Assembly (NCBI GenBank): GCA_037045145.1 | Contig: JBAOIA010000012.1 | Span: forward strand, 1,069,660-1,133,659 | DNA: 64,000 nt | Reading direction: 5' to 3' | Source: Bacteroidia bacterium | GTDB lineage: Bacteria; Bacteroidota; Bacteroidia; AKYH767-A; OLB10 | Shown: one piece after another, positions 9,761 to 18,461 of the stretch | How the letters are laid out: every line of letters starts with the position of its first letter | How positions within the stretch are numbered: the first letter of the stretch is position 1 | Translations under genes and position numbers: made by a program | The notes under the pieces: generated by a model | The model's database searches: none | Seen by the model: the letters and a program-made list of their open reading frames with translations, nothing else | Told to the model about the DNA's origin: nothing

Positions 9761-10387
9761 TTATTTTGATGCTTCAATTTTTGTGAGTTGAGAAAGAGAC
9801 ATCTTAACAAATGAATCGAATTCCCCTTTCCTTGTTTTAATTACAGCTTTTTCACCTTTAATACTCATAATTACTCCTTCAAAAACCTTTCCCATACTTT
9901 TCCATTTTACTGTATCACCGATAACCATACCATAAATGTTTGGTTGGCTGTCTTTCTTCTCAACTTCCATATCTTCAACTTTTTCAGTCTTTAGTGTACT
10001 CTCATTCGATTCTTTAACTGTACCATTATTCTGGTTGATGATAATCGGTGATGAGGATTCACCTCCACCATAACCCCATACATCTCCAATTATTTTAACT
10101 TCTCCATTCTTGGTGTAGATTTTAGCGTTCTTAATAAAATCACCTCCCGGTGTGCTATAAATCATTTTTTCGATTTCAATTTCCATTGGCGACATATTAT
10201 CATGCGCCTTACGAATTGCACGTGGTAGTTCTTTTGTCTTCCTACTATCCACATAACGTGCCTTTTCTATATACTTTGTATTTCCATCAAAATTTCGAGT
10301 GCTCATCACAGTCAATGCACCTATTTGCTTCCAACTTGCACAAGAGCTTAAAGAAATACAAACCATAATAAAACAAAACTTTTTCAT
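9761..10387 (-). CDS. Lipoprotein of unknown function
   Basis: 208 residues. The N-terminus MKKFCFIMVCISLSSCASW is a lipoprotein signal with lipobox LSSC, so the mature protein should be lipidated at Cys16. The middle is charged and Lys/Glu-rich. The last 55 residues (IYGMVIGDTVKWK ... EGVIMSIKGEKAVIKTRKGEF) look like a small beta-barrel of the SH3/KOW kind. Convergent with kup; hflX lies upstream on the same strand with about 100 bases between. I do not recognise the family. Confidence 0.7.
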   Translation of the reverse strand: MKKFCFIMVCISLSSCASWKQIGALTVMSTRNFDGNTKYIEKARYVDSRKTKELPRAIRKAHDNMSPMEIEIEKMIYSTPGGDFIKNAKIYTKNGEVKIIGDVWGYGGGESSSPIIINQNNGTVKESNESTLKTEKVEDMEVEKKDSQPNIYGMVIGDTVKWKSMGKVFEGVIMSIKGEKAVIKTRKGEFDSFVKMSLSQLTKIEASK

Positions 10388-10483
10388 ATTAATTTTAATT
10401 TAAAACGCAAGTTTAATGAATTTAAGTAATATTTTAGTGAAATAATTTTCTTATACCTAATCAATTTTTGCGAGAATTGAGGA

Positions 10484-11677
10484 CTATTTATTTGGATAAC
10501 GCTGCAGGTGAATAGCCTTCACCTTGTTGAGTAAAATTTTACGTAACTCGGCAATGTTTTCCTTCTCTGTAGCAGATATAAAAATTGTAGCTACTTTGCC
10601 TTTGTTCATCCATGTTTTTCTCAAATCTTCTAACGAAATATTTTCGTGTGTCATTGGAGTCAGGTCATCTGTTTCCTTTTCAACATAAGAAAACGCATCT
10701 ATTTTATTAAACACCTGTATGACCGGTTTGTCTGCTGAGCCAAGTTCTTGCAGCATGTGGTTGACAACATCAATATGTGCTTCAAAATTAGGATGCGAAA
10801 CATCTATAACATGAATTAGAATATCGGCTTCGCGCACCTCGTCAAGTGTTGACTTAAACGATTCTACCAGATGATGTGGCAACTTGCGGATAAATCCAAC
10901 CGTATCACTCAATAAAAAGGGAATATTGTCAAACACTACTTTCCTTACTGTAGTATCTAATGTTGCAAAGAGTTTGTTTTCGGCAAAAACATCTGATTTA
11001 CTAAGCAGATTCATGATTGTGGACTTGCCTACATTGGTATAACCCACCAATGCCACACGAACCATATTGCCTCTTGCTTTACGCTGATTAAAGCCTTGCT
11101 TCTCTATTTCTTTCAAACGCTCCCGGAGCTTGCTCAGTCGGTCGCGAACAATACGCCTGTCTGTTTCAATTTCTTTTTCACCGGGACCACGGTTGCCGAT
11201 TCCTCCCTGCTGTTTCTCGAGGTGTGTCCACATGCGTGTGAGGCGTGGCATCAGATACTGATATTGTGCCAACTCTACCTGCACTTGTGCCTGTGCTGTG
11301 CGCGCCCTTCGTGCAAAAATATCGAGAATGAGTTGTGTCCTGTCTAAAACTTTTATCTGCAATACTTTTTCAATGTTGCGTTGCTGCGAAGGCGATAACT
11401 CATCATCGAAAACTGCAAGATTTATTTCATTAGCTTTAATATACTCATTGATTTCTGCCAGTTTACCTGAACCCACAAAGGTCCGTGGTTCGGTATGGTC
11501 TAATTTCTGAGTAAAAGACTTTAATGTTTGCGCTCCGGCAGTTTCTGCAAGAAAAGCCAGTTCATCGAGATATTCCATCTCCTGTTCTACAGGCTGATCT
11601 TTCAAAATTACACCTACTAAAACAGCGCGCTCCTTAACATCTGTAAGAGGTTTGAAAACGGTTTTTTCTTTCATCAA
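10484..11677 (-). CDS. hflX: GTPase HflX, ribosome splitting factor
   Basis: 397 residues. The N-terminal HflX domain contains FVGSGK (67-72) and the conserved ARRARTAQAQVQVELAQ stretch (122-138), and a basic linker has GGIGNRGPGEKEIETDRR (158-175). The G domain carries GYTNVGKST (212-220), DTVGF (257-261) and NKID (323-326). HflX binds the 50S subunit and rescues stalled or stressed ribosomes. The cytochrome gene upstream ends 19 bases before the start, suggesting cotranscription. The C-terminus is short, as is common. Confidence 0.96.
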   Translation of the reverse strand: MMKEKTVFKPLTDVKERAVLVGVILKDQPVEQEMEYLDELAFLAETAGAQTLKSFTQKLDHTEPRTFVGSGKLAEINEYIKANEINLAVFDDELSPSQQRNIEKVLQIKVLDRTQLILDIFARRARTAQAQVQVELAQYQYLMPRLTRMWTHLEKQQGGIGNRGPGEKEIETDRRIVRDRLSKLRERLKEIEKQGFNQRKARGNMVRVALVGYTNVGKSTIMNLLSKSDVFAENKLFATLDTTVRKVVFDNIPFLLSDTVGFIRKLPHHLVESFKSTLDEVREADILIHVIDVSHPNFEAHIDVVNHMLQELGSADKPVIQVFNKIDAFSYVEKETDDLTPMTHENISLEDLRKTWMNKGKVATIFISATEKENIAELRKILLNKVKAIHLQRYPNK

Positions 11678-11696
11678 TAAATTAAACTGAAATAAA

Positions 11697-12317
11697 TTAT
11701 TTCAGTGTCTGAACATATTCTGCAACGGCAGTAATTTGCTCTTGTGTCAATTGATCTTTATAGGCAGCCATTGTTTTCTTTCCATTGGTAATGATATCAA
11801 TCTTTTGCGGGGCAGACAATGCAGATTGTGTAAGATCTTTGGCTCCACTCAACCCCAATTTTCCATCTGCACCATGACAAGACTGGCATTTGCTTTCAAA
11901 AATAACTTTACCTGCAGCAACACCTTCCAATCCTGCAGTATTTACTGATGTATCTGCTTTCTTCATGGATATGGATTTTGTTTCCGAAATACCATAAGCA
12001 TAAATTAATGCCATGAGTGAAATTAATGCCAATGAACTGTTTTTCTTTTTAAATGCAATAATTGCAAGCGGAATGGTACAAGCAATAACGAACAATTTAA
12101 CCCACAGCCATGTGCCCTTGTTGCCGGTATTTACAGCAAGATAAACTCCTGTCAATAAAAACAAGGTACTGATAATCATTTCTGCAACCTTTGTTTTCTT
12201 AACAAAGTTGTCTAATGCTGCATGCTTGTTTAACACTAACAAGGTTGCTTTAATGAGGTATAAAACAATAAACAGTGAAACAACAAGTGTGTGTGTGTGT
12301 AAAATTCCTGTGTACAT
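11697..12317 (-). CDS. SirB-like membrane domain fused to cytochrome c
   Basis: 206 residues. Four hydrophobic helices fill residues 8-112 (HTHTLVVSLFIVLYLIKATLL first), resembling the SirB family. A linker then leads to a single c-type heme domain with CQSCH at 144-148 and a likely axial Met at 183 (KTMAAY). The heme domain should face the periplasm and the protein is probably an inner-membrane electron carrier. Located between tRNA-Ser and hflX, on the same strand as both. The SirB assignment rests on layout and length; the cytochrome part is certain. Confidence 0.8.
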   Translation of the reverse strand: MYTGILHTHTLVVSLFIVLYLIKATLLVLNKHAALDNFVKKTKVAEMIISTLFLLTGVYLAVNTGNKGTWLWVKLFVIACTIPLAIIAFKKKNSSLALISLMALIYAYGISETKSISMKKADTSVNTAGLEGVAAGKVIFESKCQSCHGADGKLGLSGAKDLTQSALSAPQKIDIITNGKKTMAAYKDQLTQEQITAVAEYVQTLK

Positions 12318-12335
12318 ATTGATAAAAGATTTTTG

Positions 12336-12423
12336 CGGAGAGAGAGGGATTCGAACCCTCGTTACGCTTTTGACGTAAACACACTTTCCAGGCGTGCTCC
12401 TTCAACCACTCGGACACCTCTCC
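12336..12423 (-). tRNA. tRNA-Ser (anticodon GGA)
   Basis: The minus strand folds into a complete cloverleaf of 88 nt: acceptor GGAGAGG pairs with TCTCTCC, discriminator G, anticodon stem CACGC/GTGTG with loop CTGGAAA (anticodon GGA), a long variable arm characteristic of serine tRNAs, and T arm GAGGG-TTCGAAT-CCCTC. CCA is not encoded. It lies between ansA and the cytochrome gene. Confidence 0.97.
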
Positions 12424-12470
12424 TTAATGAGCCTGCAAAGCTAACAAATTAACATGATGACTAAAGAAAA

Positions 12471-12497
12471 AGCCTGCCGAAAAAAATACGACAGGCT
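12471..12497 (-). terminator. Intrinsic terminator after ansA
   Basis: Minus-strand hairpin AGCCTGTCG / CGGCAGGCT (one mismatch) with a loop of about nine bases, followed by TTTTC. It separates the TatD-ansA unit from tRNA-Ser. Confidence 0.65.
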
Positions 12498-12614
12498 GAG
12501 AACCTAAAACCAAACCTATCTTTTGACCGTTGTCAACAGATTGATTAAAACCGCATCAAAAGTAGGTTGACAAATTGAACAACTGCGCCAATGCGTAGTT
12601 TGTTATCAACACTT

Positions 12615-13640
12615 TTATTCACGACTTAGTTCTCCAGCCATATCAAGTTGCATATTCACTTTTATCTCTTGAAAATCCATTTCACTTCCCAATAAAAACA
12701 TCAGCTTGGTAATGGCAGCTTCCGTTGTCATGTCATAGCCACTAACAACGCCAGCACGTTTTAATGCAAGTCCATTTTCGTATTTTTCCATCTGCACCAC
12801 ACCTCCGCTACACTGCGAAACATTTACAACTATCATTTGATTTTTTACTGCATCCATTAATTGTTTAAGTATCTTTTCATTCTTTGGCGCATTGCCAGAG
12901 CCATAGGTTTCAATGATCAAACCTTTTAATACTCCGGAATTTAAAATTGCTGACAAAACCTTTTCGTTTACTCCCGGAAACAATTTAAAAATCATGACAG
13001 CATTATTGAAGTGTGTTTTTACTTTTAATGCATTGTTGTTAACCTCTCGAATAGCATCATGGTTGTAATTAATTTCAGTGCCTGCCTCTGCCAATGGAGG
13101 ATAGTTGATGGATTGAAAGGCATCGAATTTTGAAGAAGTAAATTTTTCAGCTCTGTTGCCTCTGAACAGCTGATTGTTAAAACAAATACAAACTTCAGGA
13201 ACAATAACATTACCACAGGCAATTTCAGCAGCAGTGATGAGGTTGGATTTTGCATCTGTTCTGATTTCACCAATAGGCAATTGCGATCCGGTGAGGATTA
13301 CAGGTTTGTTCAGATTCTGAAACATGTAACTTAATGCCGATGCGGTATAAGCCATTGTATCGGTACCATGCAGGACAATAAATCCATCATACTTACCATA
13401 ATTTTCTTCTATGACTTCTGCAATTTGTATCCATCGCTCAGGCTGCATATCAGAACTGTCTATCAGAGGCTCGAAAGAATGAAAGTCAATCTTACAGGGA
13501 AGTTTCTTCAACTCGGGAACAACAGTATTGAGCTTGCCGAAATTAAATGGCTTTAACGATCCTGTTTCTTCATCATGAATCATACCTATGGTTCCACCGG
13601 TGTAAATTATCAGAAGGTTCTTCTTATCTGTCTTTATCAT
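12615..13640 (-). CDS. ansA: L-asparaginase type I
   Basis: 341 residues, matching type I cytoplasmic asparaginases, with no signal peptide. The first active-site motif TGGTIG is at residues 14-19 (nucleophilic Thr) and the second, HGTDTMAYTASAL, starts at 91. The enzyme hydrolyses asparagine to aspartate and ammonia. Its ATG overlaps the stop of the TatD-family gene by four bases, so the two are probably translated together. A terminator hairpin lies downstream. Confidence 0.95.
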   Translation of the reverse strand: MIKTDKKNLLIIYTGGTIGMIHDEETGSLKPFNFGKLNTVVPELKKLPCKIDFHSFEPLIDSSDMQPERWIQIAEVIEENYGKYDGFIVLHGTDTMAYTASALSYMFQNLNKPVILTGSQLPIGEIRTDAKSNLITAAEIACGNVIVPEVCICFNNQLFRGNRAEKFTSSKFDAFQSINYPPLAEAGTEINYNHDAIREVNNNALKVKTHFNNAVMIFKLFPGVNEKVLSAILNSGVLKGLIIETYGSGNAPKNEKILKQLMDAVKNQMIVVNVSQCSGGVVQMEKYENGLALKRAGVVSGYDMTTEAAITKLMFLLGSEMDFQEIKVNMQLDMAGELSRE

Positions 13641-14401
13641 TGCTTGAAAATAACTTTAGAATTTTTTGTGGTCTGCTCAGCAACTTCTGCCAATGAACAA
13701 TTTTTTATGACCGCTAATTTCTGTGCTGTCAGCAATAAATATTCCGGAATATTTCTTTTGCCTCGATGCGGCACCGGTGGTAGGTATGGTGCATCAGACT
13801 CCAAAACAATATGTTTCAATTCTACCTGACTAACAATAGTATCAAGGCCGGAATTCTTGTAAGTAATTACACCTCCTATTCCCAAAAACATTCCCATATC
13901 AGTAATTGCTTTTGCTTCCACTATATTTCCACCAAAGCAATGAAAGACTCCTTTTACATTAAGACCGGATGACTGTATAAGCTCAATAGCACGTGCCGTT
14001 GCTGAACGCGAATGAATGCTTACAGGTAGATTTAATTCACATGCCCAGGCAATCTGTTTTAAAAAAGCATCTTCCTGTTCTTTAACAAAGCTTATATCCC
14101 AGAAAAAATCAAGACCTATTTCCCCAACACCAAAATAATTTCCTTTTGACAATTCAGTCTCAACCAATGAAAGCTCATCCAAATAATTTTCTTTCACCGA
14201 GCATGGATGCAATCCCATCATAGGAAAACAGTTCTCCGGAAACCGTTCACATAAGTCAAGCATTGGGGTAACACTTGACGCTTCAACATTTGGAAGAAAA
14301 AAACGACTCACACCGGTATCAATTGCCCGTTGCATAAGCTCTTCTCTGTCTGTATCAAACTCTGCGGCATAGAGATGGGTGTGTGTGTCTGTAAAAATCA
14401 T
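13637..14401 (-). CDS. TatD-family metal-dependent hydrolase/DNase
   Basis: 254 residues. The family motif DTHTHL is at 5-10 (metal-binding His7 and His9), with GEIGLDFFWD near 96, SIHSR near 131 and HCFGG near 152, consistent with a two-metal TIM-barrel hydrolase of the TatD/YcfH type. Members act as 3'-5' exonucleases on DNA or RNA; the substrate here cannot be told. It forms a two-gene unit with ansA and is divergent from the glycosyltransferase at 14488. Confidence 0.93.
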   Translation of the reverse strand: MIFTDTHTHLYAAEFDTDREELMQRAIDTGVSRFFLPNVEASSVTPMLDLCERFPENCFPMMGLHPCSVKENYLDELSLVETELSKGNYFGVGEIGLDFFWDISFVKEQEDAFLKQIAWACELNLPVSIHSRSATARAIELIQSSGLNVKGVFHCFGGNIVEAKAITDMGMFLGIGGVITYKNSGLDTIVSQVELKHIVLESDAPYLPPVPHRGKRNIPEYLLLTAQKLAVIKNCSLAEVAEQTTKNSKVIFKQ

Positions 14402-14441
14402 GATGCAAAGTAAATCGAATTTAAGTATTTAAACCAATGCT

Positions 14442-14449
14442 TACCTTTG
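14442..14449 (+). promoter_or_regulatory. Candidate -7 element (TACCTTTG) for the GT9 gene
   Basis: TACCTTTG matches the Bacteroidota -7 consensus and lies 38 bases before the ATG at 14488, in the divergent gap with the TatD-family gene. No good -33 TTG is evident. Confidence 0.4.
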
Positions 14450-14487
14450 CAAACATTGGCATTTGACATTTTTTCGAAAACCACTTT

Positions 14488-15486
14488 ATGTCCCGTATTT
14501 TAGTCATCCGTTTTAGCTCTATTGGTGATATTGTTTTAACAACACCTGTTTTGCGTTGTATTAAAAAACAAATGCCCAATGCAGAAGTGCATTTTCTTAC
14601 CAAGCGCGACTTTAGTGATGTATTGGCAAACAACCCCTACATTGATAACACCCTTTATGTTGATAATAATCTGTCGGAAATTATCAAGCAGTTAAAAATG
14701 GTCGGTTATGATTATGTAGTTGACCTGCATCACAACATGCGTTCGTTGAAGGTAAAAAGAGCATTAAGCGCAAAAAAATACAGTTTCAAAAAACTAAATA
14801 TTGAAAAGTGGATTTATGTGAATTTTAAAATAAACAAGCTGCCGCATAAACATATAGTTGACCGATATTTTGATGCCATCAGCCCAATGGGTGTAGTCAA
14901 CGATGGTCAGGGGCTTGACTATTTCATCAACCCGCTTGATGAGGTTGATATCAACACTTTTTTACCTGCATCATTCAGTCTGGGATATGTAGCTTTTGTT
15001 ATTGGTGCCAAACATGCCACAAAATGTTTACCCATTGATAAAATGAAAGAGGTTGTCAGCGGACTTAAACATCAGGTGGTGCTGCTTGGTGGTTTTGAAG
15101 ACAAACAAAAAGGCATTGAACTGCAAAAAATGTTTCCAAAAAGTGTTTTTAATGCTTGTGGAATTACCAGTATCGGTCAGTCGGCATCGCTCATTAAACA
15201 AAGCAAAGCTGTCATAACACACGACACCGGACTGATGCATATTGCAGCAGCCTTGCGTAAAAAAATTATTTCCGTTTGGGGCAATACCGTACCGGAGTTT
15301 GGCATGTATCCCTATCTGCCTGTAAACAGTGTGCCTTTCAGCATCAGTGAAGTGAAAAATCTGAAGTGCAGGCCATGTTCTAAAATTGGATACAATACAT
15401 GCCCTAAAAAGCATTTCCGTTGTATGAACGACATGGATGTTAATGAAATTATTAAAAACACCGACCATTATTTTGAATCCGAGTAA
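14488..15486 (+). CDS. Glycosyltransferase family 9 (heptosyltransferase-like)
   Basis: 332 residues. The N-terminus RILVIRFSSIGDIVLTTPVLR (start of the Rossmann fold) is typical of GT9/ADP-heptose:LPS heptosyltransferases, and the C-terminal half has the family's THDTGLMHIAAAL donor-binding motif at about 247-259. It transfers a sugar, usually a heptose, to the lipopolysaccharide core at the inner face of the inner membrane. A heptose-kinase-like gene occurs at 45658. There is a candidate promoter upstream, and ftsX starts about 95 bases downstream. Confidence 0.9.
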   Translation: MSRILVIRFSSIGDIVLTTPVLRCIKKQMPNAEVHFLTKRDFSDVLANNPYIDNTLYVDNNLSEIIKQLKMVGYDYVVDLHHNMRSLKVKRALSAKKYSFKKLNIEKWIYVNFKINKLPHKHIVDRYFDAISPMGVVNDGQGLDYFINPLDEVDINTFLPASFSLGYVAFVIGAKHATKCLPIDKMKEVVSGLKHQVVLLGGFEDKQKGIELQKMFPKSVFNACGITSIGQSASLIKQSKAVITHDTGLMHIAAALRKKIISVWGNTVPEFGMYPYLPVNSVPFSISEVKNLKCRPCSKIGYNTCPKKHFRCMNDMDVNEIIKNTDHYFESE

Positions 15487-15581
15487 TTGGTAAACGACAG
15501 AAATAAATTTATTAATAACCCTGTTGATTAAATTCTCTTTGAGGTAATTGGTGCAGTGTTTTACCTTCTAATTTTGCTGCA

Positions 15582-16454
15582 ATGAGTGAAGATAACAAAC
15601 TGGCACGAAAGGCACTTCGCAGTTCAAACATATCTACCGTCATCAGTATTTCGTTAGTATTGTTCCTTATTGGTTCGTTAGGGCTGTTGCTCATCAATGC
15701 CAAACAACTTTCTGATTACTTAAAAGAGAATGTGATTTTAACGGTCATGCTCAAACAAGATGCAGCAGAAGCAGATATTCAAAATCTTAAAAAACAGTTA
15801 GATGGTAATGCTTTTATCAAAGAAGTAACATACATCAGCAGTGAACAGGCAGCAGAACAGTTAAAACAAGAACTGGGCGAAGATTTTAATACATTCTTAG
15901 GATTTAATCCACTGCTTCCACTGATGGAAATCAAGCTAAAGCCCGACTATACAGAGGAGAATAACATTTTGCAGCTAAAGGATTTTATTTCCAAAAACAA
16001 TATTGTTAAGGAAGTCTATTTTCAGGAGTCGTTGCTCGATGCCATCAATAAAAATATCAGAAACATCAGTCTTATCATTCTTGGCTTCAGTGCTGTGTTG
16101 TTCTTTATTGCAGGTGCTTTAATTAACAACACCATCAGACTGGCACTTTATGCAAAAAGAATGCTCATAAAGAGCATGAAGTTAGTTGGGGCTACACGAA
16201 ATTTTATCAGAAAACCGTTTATAGTAAGAGGAATTTTGCAGGGATTGATAGGTGCTGTCATCGCCAATATGATGATTTTAGTGGTGTTTTATTATGCCAA
16301 AAAACAGATTCCTGAAATCATAGCATTTGAAAATCCGGTGAATTTGAGCATCGTTTTAGGTATTGTGGTGTTTTTAGGTATTTTTATTTCAGGATTCAGC
16401 ACCTATTTTGCAGTAAATAAATATCTTCGCCAACGAACTGAAGACATCTTTTAA
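15582..16454 (+). CDS. ftsX: Cell division protein FtsX
   Basis: 290 residues. A cytoplasmic start is followed by a membrane helix (about 21-40), a periplasmic domain of about 120 residues, and three more helices, the FtsX permease layout. The region LIKSMKLVGATRNFIRKPF is the conserved cytoplasmic loop. With FtsE it forms an ABC-type complex that controls peptidoglycan hydrolases at the septum; ftsE is not in this window. First gene of the conserved set ftsX-DUF3098-uppP-truB. Confidence 0.93.
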   Translation: MSEDNKLARKALRSSNISTVISISLVLFLIGSLGLLLINAKQLSDYLKENVILTVMLKQDAAEADIQNLKKQLDGNAFIKEVTYISSEQAAEQLKQELGEDFNTFLGFNPLLPLMEIKLKPDYTEENNILQLKDFISKNNIVKEVYFQESLLDAINKNIRNISLIILGFSAVLFFIAGALINNTIRLALYAKRMLIKSMKLVGATRNFIRKPFIVRGILQGLIGAVIANMMILVVFYYAKKQIPEIIAFENPVNLSIVLGIVVFLGIFISGFSTYFAVNKYLRQRTEDIF

Positions 16455-16466
16455 TAATTCAAATTC

Positions 16467-16746
16467 ATGGCAAAGGAAAAAACCATAACCAAAAGTACCA
16501 CAGCAAAGCCTGCATCAAAACCGGAAATACAATTAGCCTTTCGGGAAAATAAATTACATGCTTATGATTGGCGGCATTGTTCTTATACTGCTTGGCTATA
16601 TGCTTATGAGTGGTGGCGGTTCTGCTGATCCGAAAGTTTTTAATCCTGCCATTTTTGATACACAACGATTGACGGTTGCTCCAATAATGGTAGTGCTTGG
16701 TTATGCCCTTGAAGTGTTTGCCATTGTTGTAAACGCCAAAGATTAA
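16467..16746 (+). pseudogene. DUF3098 gene split by an apparent +1 frameshift
   Basis: The ATG at 16467 opens a frame encoding MAKEKTITKSTT... that fits the basic N-terminus of DUF3098 proteins up to LAF (16539-16541). It then leaves the family and stops at 16626-16628 (53 codons). The rest of the family (FGKINYMLMIGG, then LMSGGGSADPKVFNP and a second hydrophobic helix) is in the next frame from 16540 to the stop at 16746. Deleting one T at 16539-16541 would restore a protein of about 92 residues with two membrane helices. Possible causes are a homopolymer sequencing error, a real mutation, or programmed +1 slippage (tRNA-Phe moving from TTT to TTC before a rare CGG codon). The family has no known function. 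Confidence 0.75.
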
Positions 16747-16766
16747 ATACGCTTCCATCTGTCTTA

Positions 16767-17567
16767 ATGAATACACTACAGGCTATCATTCTGGCCATCA
16801 TTGAAGGTATCACAGAGTTCCTACCTGTTTCTTCTACCGGTCACATGATTATCGGCTCCTCCGTAATGGGCATTGCCGAACTTCCAATCACAAAAACTTT
16901 TACTGTTGCCATTCAGTTTGGTGCCATACTCTCTGTTGTATTTTTATACTGGCGTAAATTCTTAGTTGTTGATTTTAATTTTTATAAAAAATTACTGATA
17001 GCATTTATTCCTGCTGCTGTTTTAGGCAAACTGCTTGACGACTATATTGATGCCTTGCTTGAAAATGTACTTGTTGTTGCAGCCATGCTGCTTGTTGGTG
17101 GTATAATTTTTATTCTTCTTGACAAATGGTTTCAAAAAACAGAAGAGCGCGGAAGCGAAGAACTCCTAAAAGATAAGTCTGCGTTTTATATAGGACTTTT
17201 TCAGTGTATTGCCATGATACCCGGTGTATCCCGTTCGGCAGCCACCATCATTGGCGGACTGGCTCAGGGACTCAATAAAAAAGCTGCAGCAGAATTTTCG
17301 TTCTTTTTGGCTGTGCCCACCATGTTTGCAGCAACACTTTATAAAATGTATGGCTTTTATAAATTGAACGGAGGATTCACTACAGAAGAAATAAAACTAT
17401 TTGCTGTAGGCAATGTGGTGGCATTTATTGTGGCAGCCATTGCTATCAAATCTTTTATAAGCTATCTGACCAAACATGGTTTTAAAATTTTTGGCTGGTA
17501 CAGAATAATTATTGGTGCTGCCATTTTGCTGTTGCACTTTGCCGGCATTGAACTTAAAATGCTTTAA
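16767..17567 (+). CDS. uppP: Undecaprenyl-diphosphatase UppP (BacA)
   Basis: 266 residues with about eight membrane helices. Family motifs are EGITEFLPVSSTGH (13-26) and PGVSRSA (152-158), both contributing to the active site. The enzyme dephosphorylates undecaprenyl diphosphate to recycle the lipid carrier for cell-wall and surface-polymer synthesis, and members confer bacitracin resistance. It starts 20 bases after the DUF3098 stop and ends 5 bases before truB, so one transcript is likely. Confidence 0.97.
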   Translation: MNTLQAIILAIIEGITEFLPVSSTGHMIIGSSVMGIAELPITKTFTVAIQFGAILSVVFLYWRKFLVVDFNFYKKLLIAFIPAAVLGKLLDDYIDALLENVLVVAAMLLVGGIIFILLDKWFQKTEERGSEELLKDKSAFYIGLFQCIAMIPGVSRSAATIIGGLAQGLNKKAAAEFSFFLAVPTMFAATLYKMYGFYKLNGGFTTEEIKLFAVGNVVAFIVAAIAIKSFISYLTKHGFKIFGWYRIIIGAAILLLHFAGIELKML

Positions 17568-17572
17568 TCGCA

Positions 17573-18283
17573 ATGCCTGATTTTTTGATGGGCGAAACGC
17601 TTCTGGTTGACAAACCGCTGGAATGGACTTCGTTTGATGTGGTAAACAAACTAAGAGGCACCTTGCAACATCAGAAACTTGAAGACGGCAGTCGTCCATT
17701 CAAAAAAATAAAAGTTGGACATGCCGGAACTTTAGACCCACTGGCAACAGGCCTGCTGATTGTCTGTACAGGCAAGGCCACCAAAAGCATTGAGTCTTTA
17801 ATGGGTCTCGAAAAAGAATATACAGGAACTTTTACCTTGGGCGCTACCACACCTTCTTATGATGCAGAAACACCGGTAAACAAAACCTTTGATATAGCAC
17901 ACATCACCACTGAACAAATTCATCAGGCAGCGCAAACTTTTATTGGAGAAACAGAGCAACTGCCTCCGGCACATTCTGCAGTAATCATTCAGGGCGAGCG
18001 TGCCTATGAAAAAGCAAGACGTGGCGAAGAAGTAACAGTAACCCCACGAAAAATAAATATACATCGTTTTGAGATTACAGCCATAGCAATGCCTGTGATT
18101 TCTTTTCGAGTAATATGCAGCAAAGGAACCTACATTCGTTCTTTAGCCAACGATTTTGGTAAGGCACTTAATTCAGGAGCCTATTTAAGCTCACTCATCC
18201 GTACACGAATTGGGAATTTTAATCTTAGTGCAGCACACACCGTTGAGCATTATGTTGAAGCCATAAGAAACTTGCATAAATAA
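17573..18283 (+). CDS. truB: tRNA pseudouridine(55) synthase TruB
   Basis: 236 residues. The catalytic Asp is in GHAGTLDPLATG (49-60, Asp55), and the KxxxxTSFDVV start and CSKGTYIRSLANDFG near 180-195 are typical. It makes pseudouridine 55 in the T loop of tRNAs. A second in-frame ATG at 17588 (MGETLLVDKP) is an equally good start. Last gene of the ftsX cluster, followed by a strong hairpin terminator. Confidence 0.96.
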   Translation: MPDFLMGETLLVDKPLEWTSFDVVNKLRGTLQHQKLEDGSRPFKKIKVGHAGTLDPLATGLLIVCTGKATKSIESLMGLEKEYTGTFTLGATTPSYDAETPVNKTFDIAHITTEQIHQAAQTFIGETEQLPPAHSAVIIQGERAYEKARRGEEVTVTPRKINIHRFEITAIAMPVISFRVICSKGTYIRSLANDFGKALNSGAYLSSLIRTRIGNFNLSAAHTVEHYVEAIRNLHK

Positions 18284-18414
18284 TTCTTTTTAGTTGTTTG
18301 CGTTTTTAAACGAAGCACTGGAACTCCAAAAAATAGCTTCATACTATAATAGCCCTATAGGGGCTATATATGAAAACAATCTGTCAGAATTTAAACAGCC
18401 TCAAAAAACGAAAA

Positions 18415-18443
18415 GCTGCCATGCAAGGCAGCCTTTGTTTTTT
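18415..18443 (+). terminator. Terminator between truB and the DUF4139 gene (works both ways)
   Basis: GCTGCC (18415-18420) and GGCAGC (18427-18432) form a hairpin followed by CTTTGTTTTTT. On the other strand the same stem is followed by TTTTCGTTTTTT, so it can serve both convergent genes. A second weaker hairpin (ATAGCCC / GGGCTAT) sits at 18349-18367. Confidence 0.8.
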
Positions 18444-18461
18444 ACAGGAGTTATACAACTG

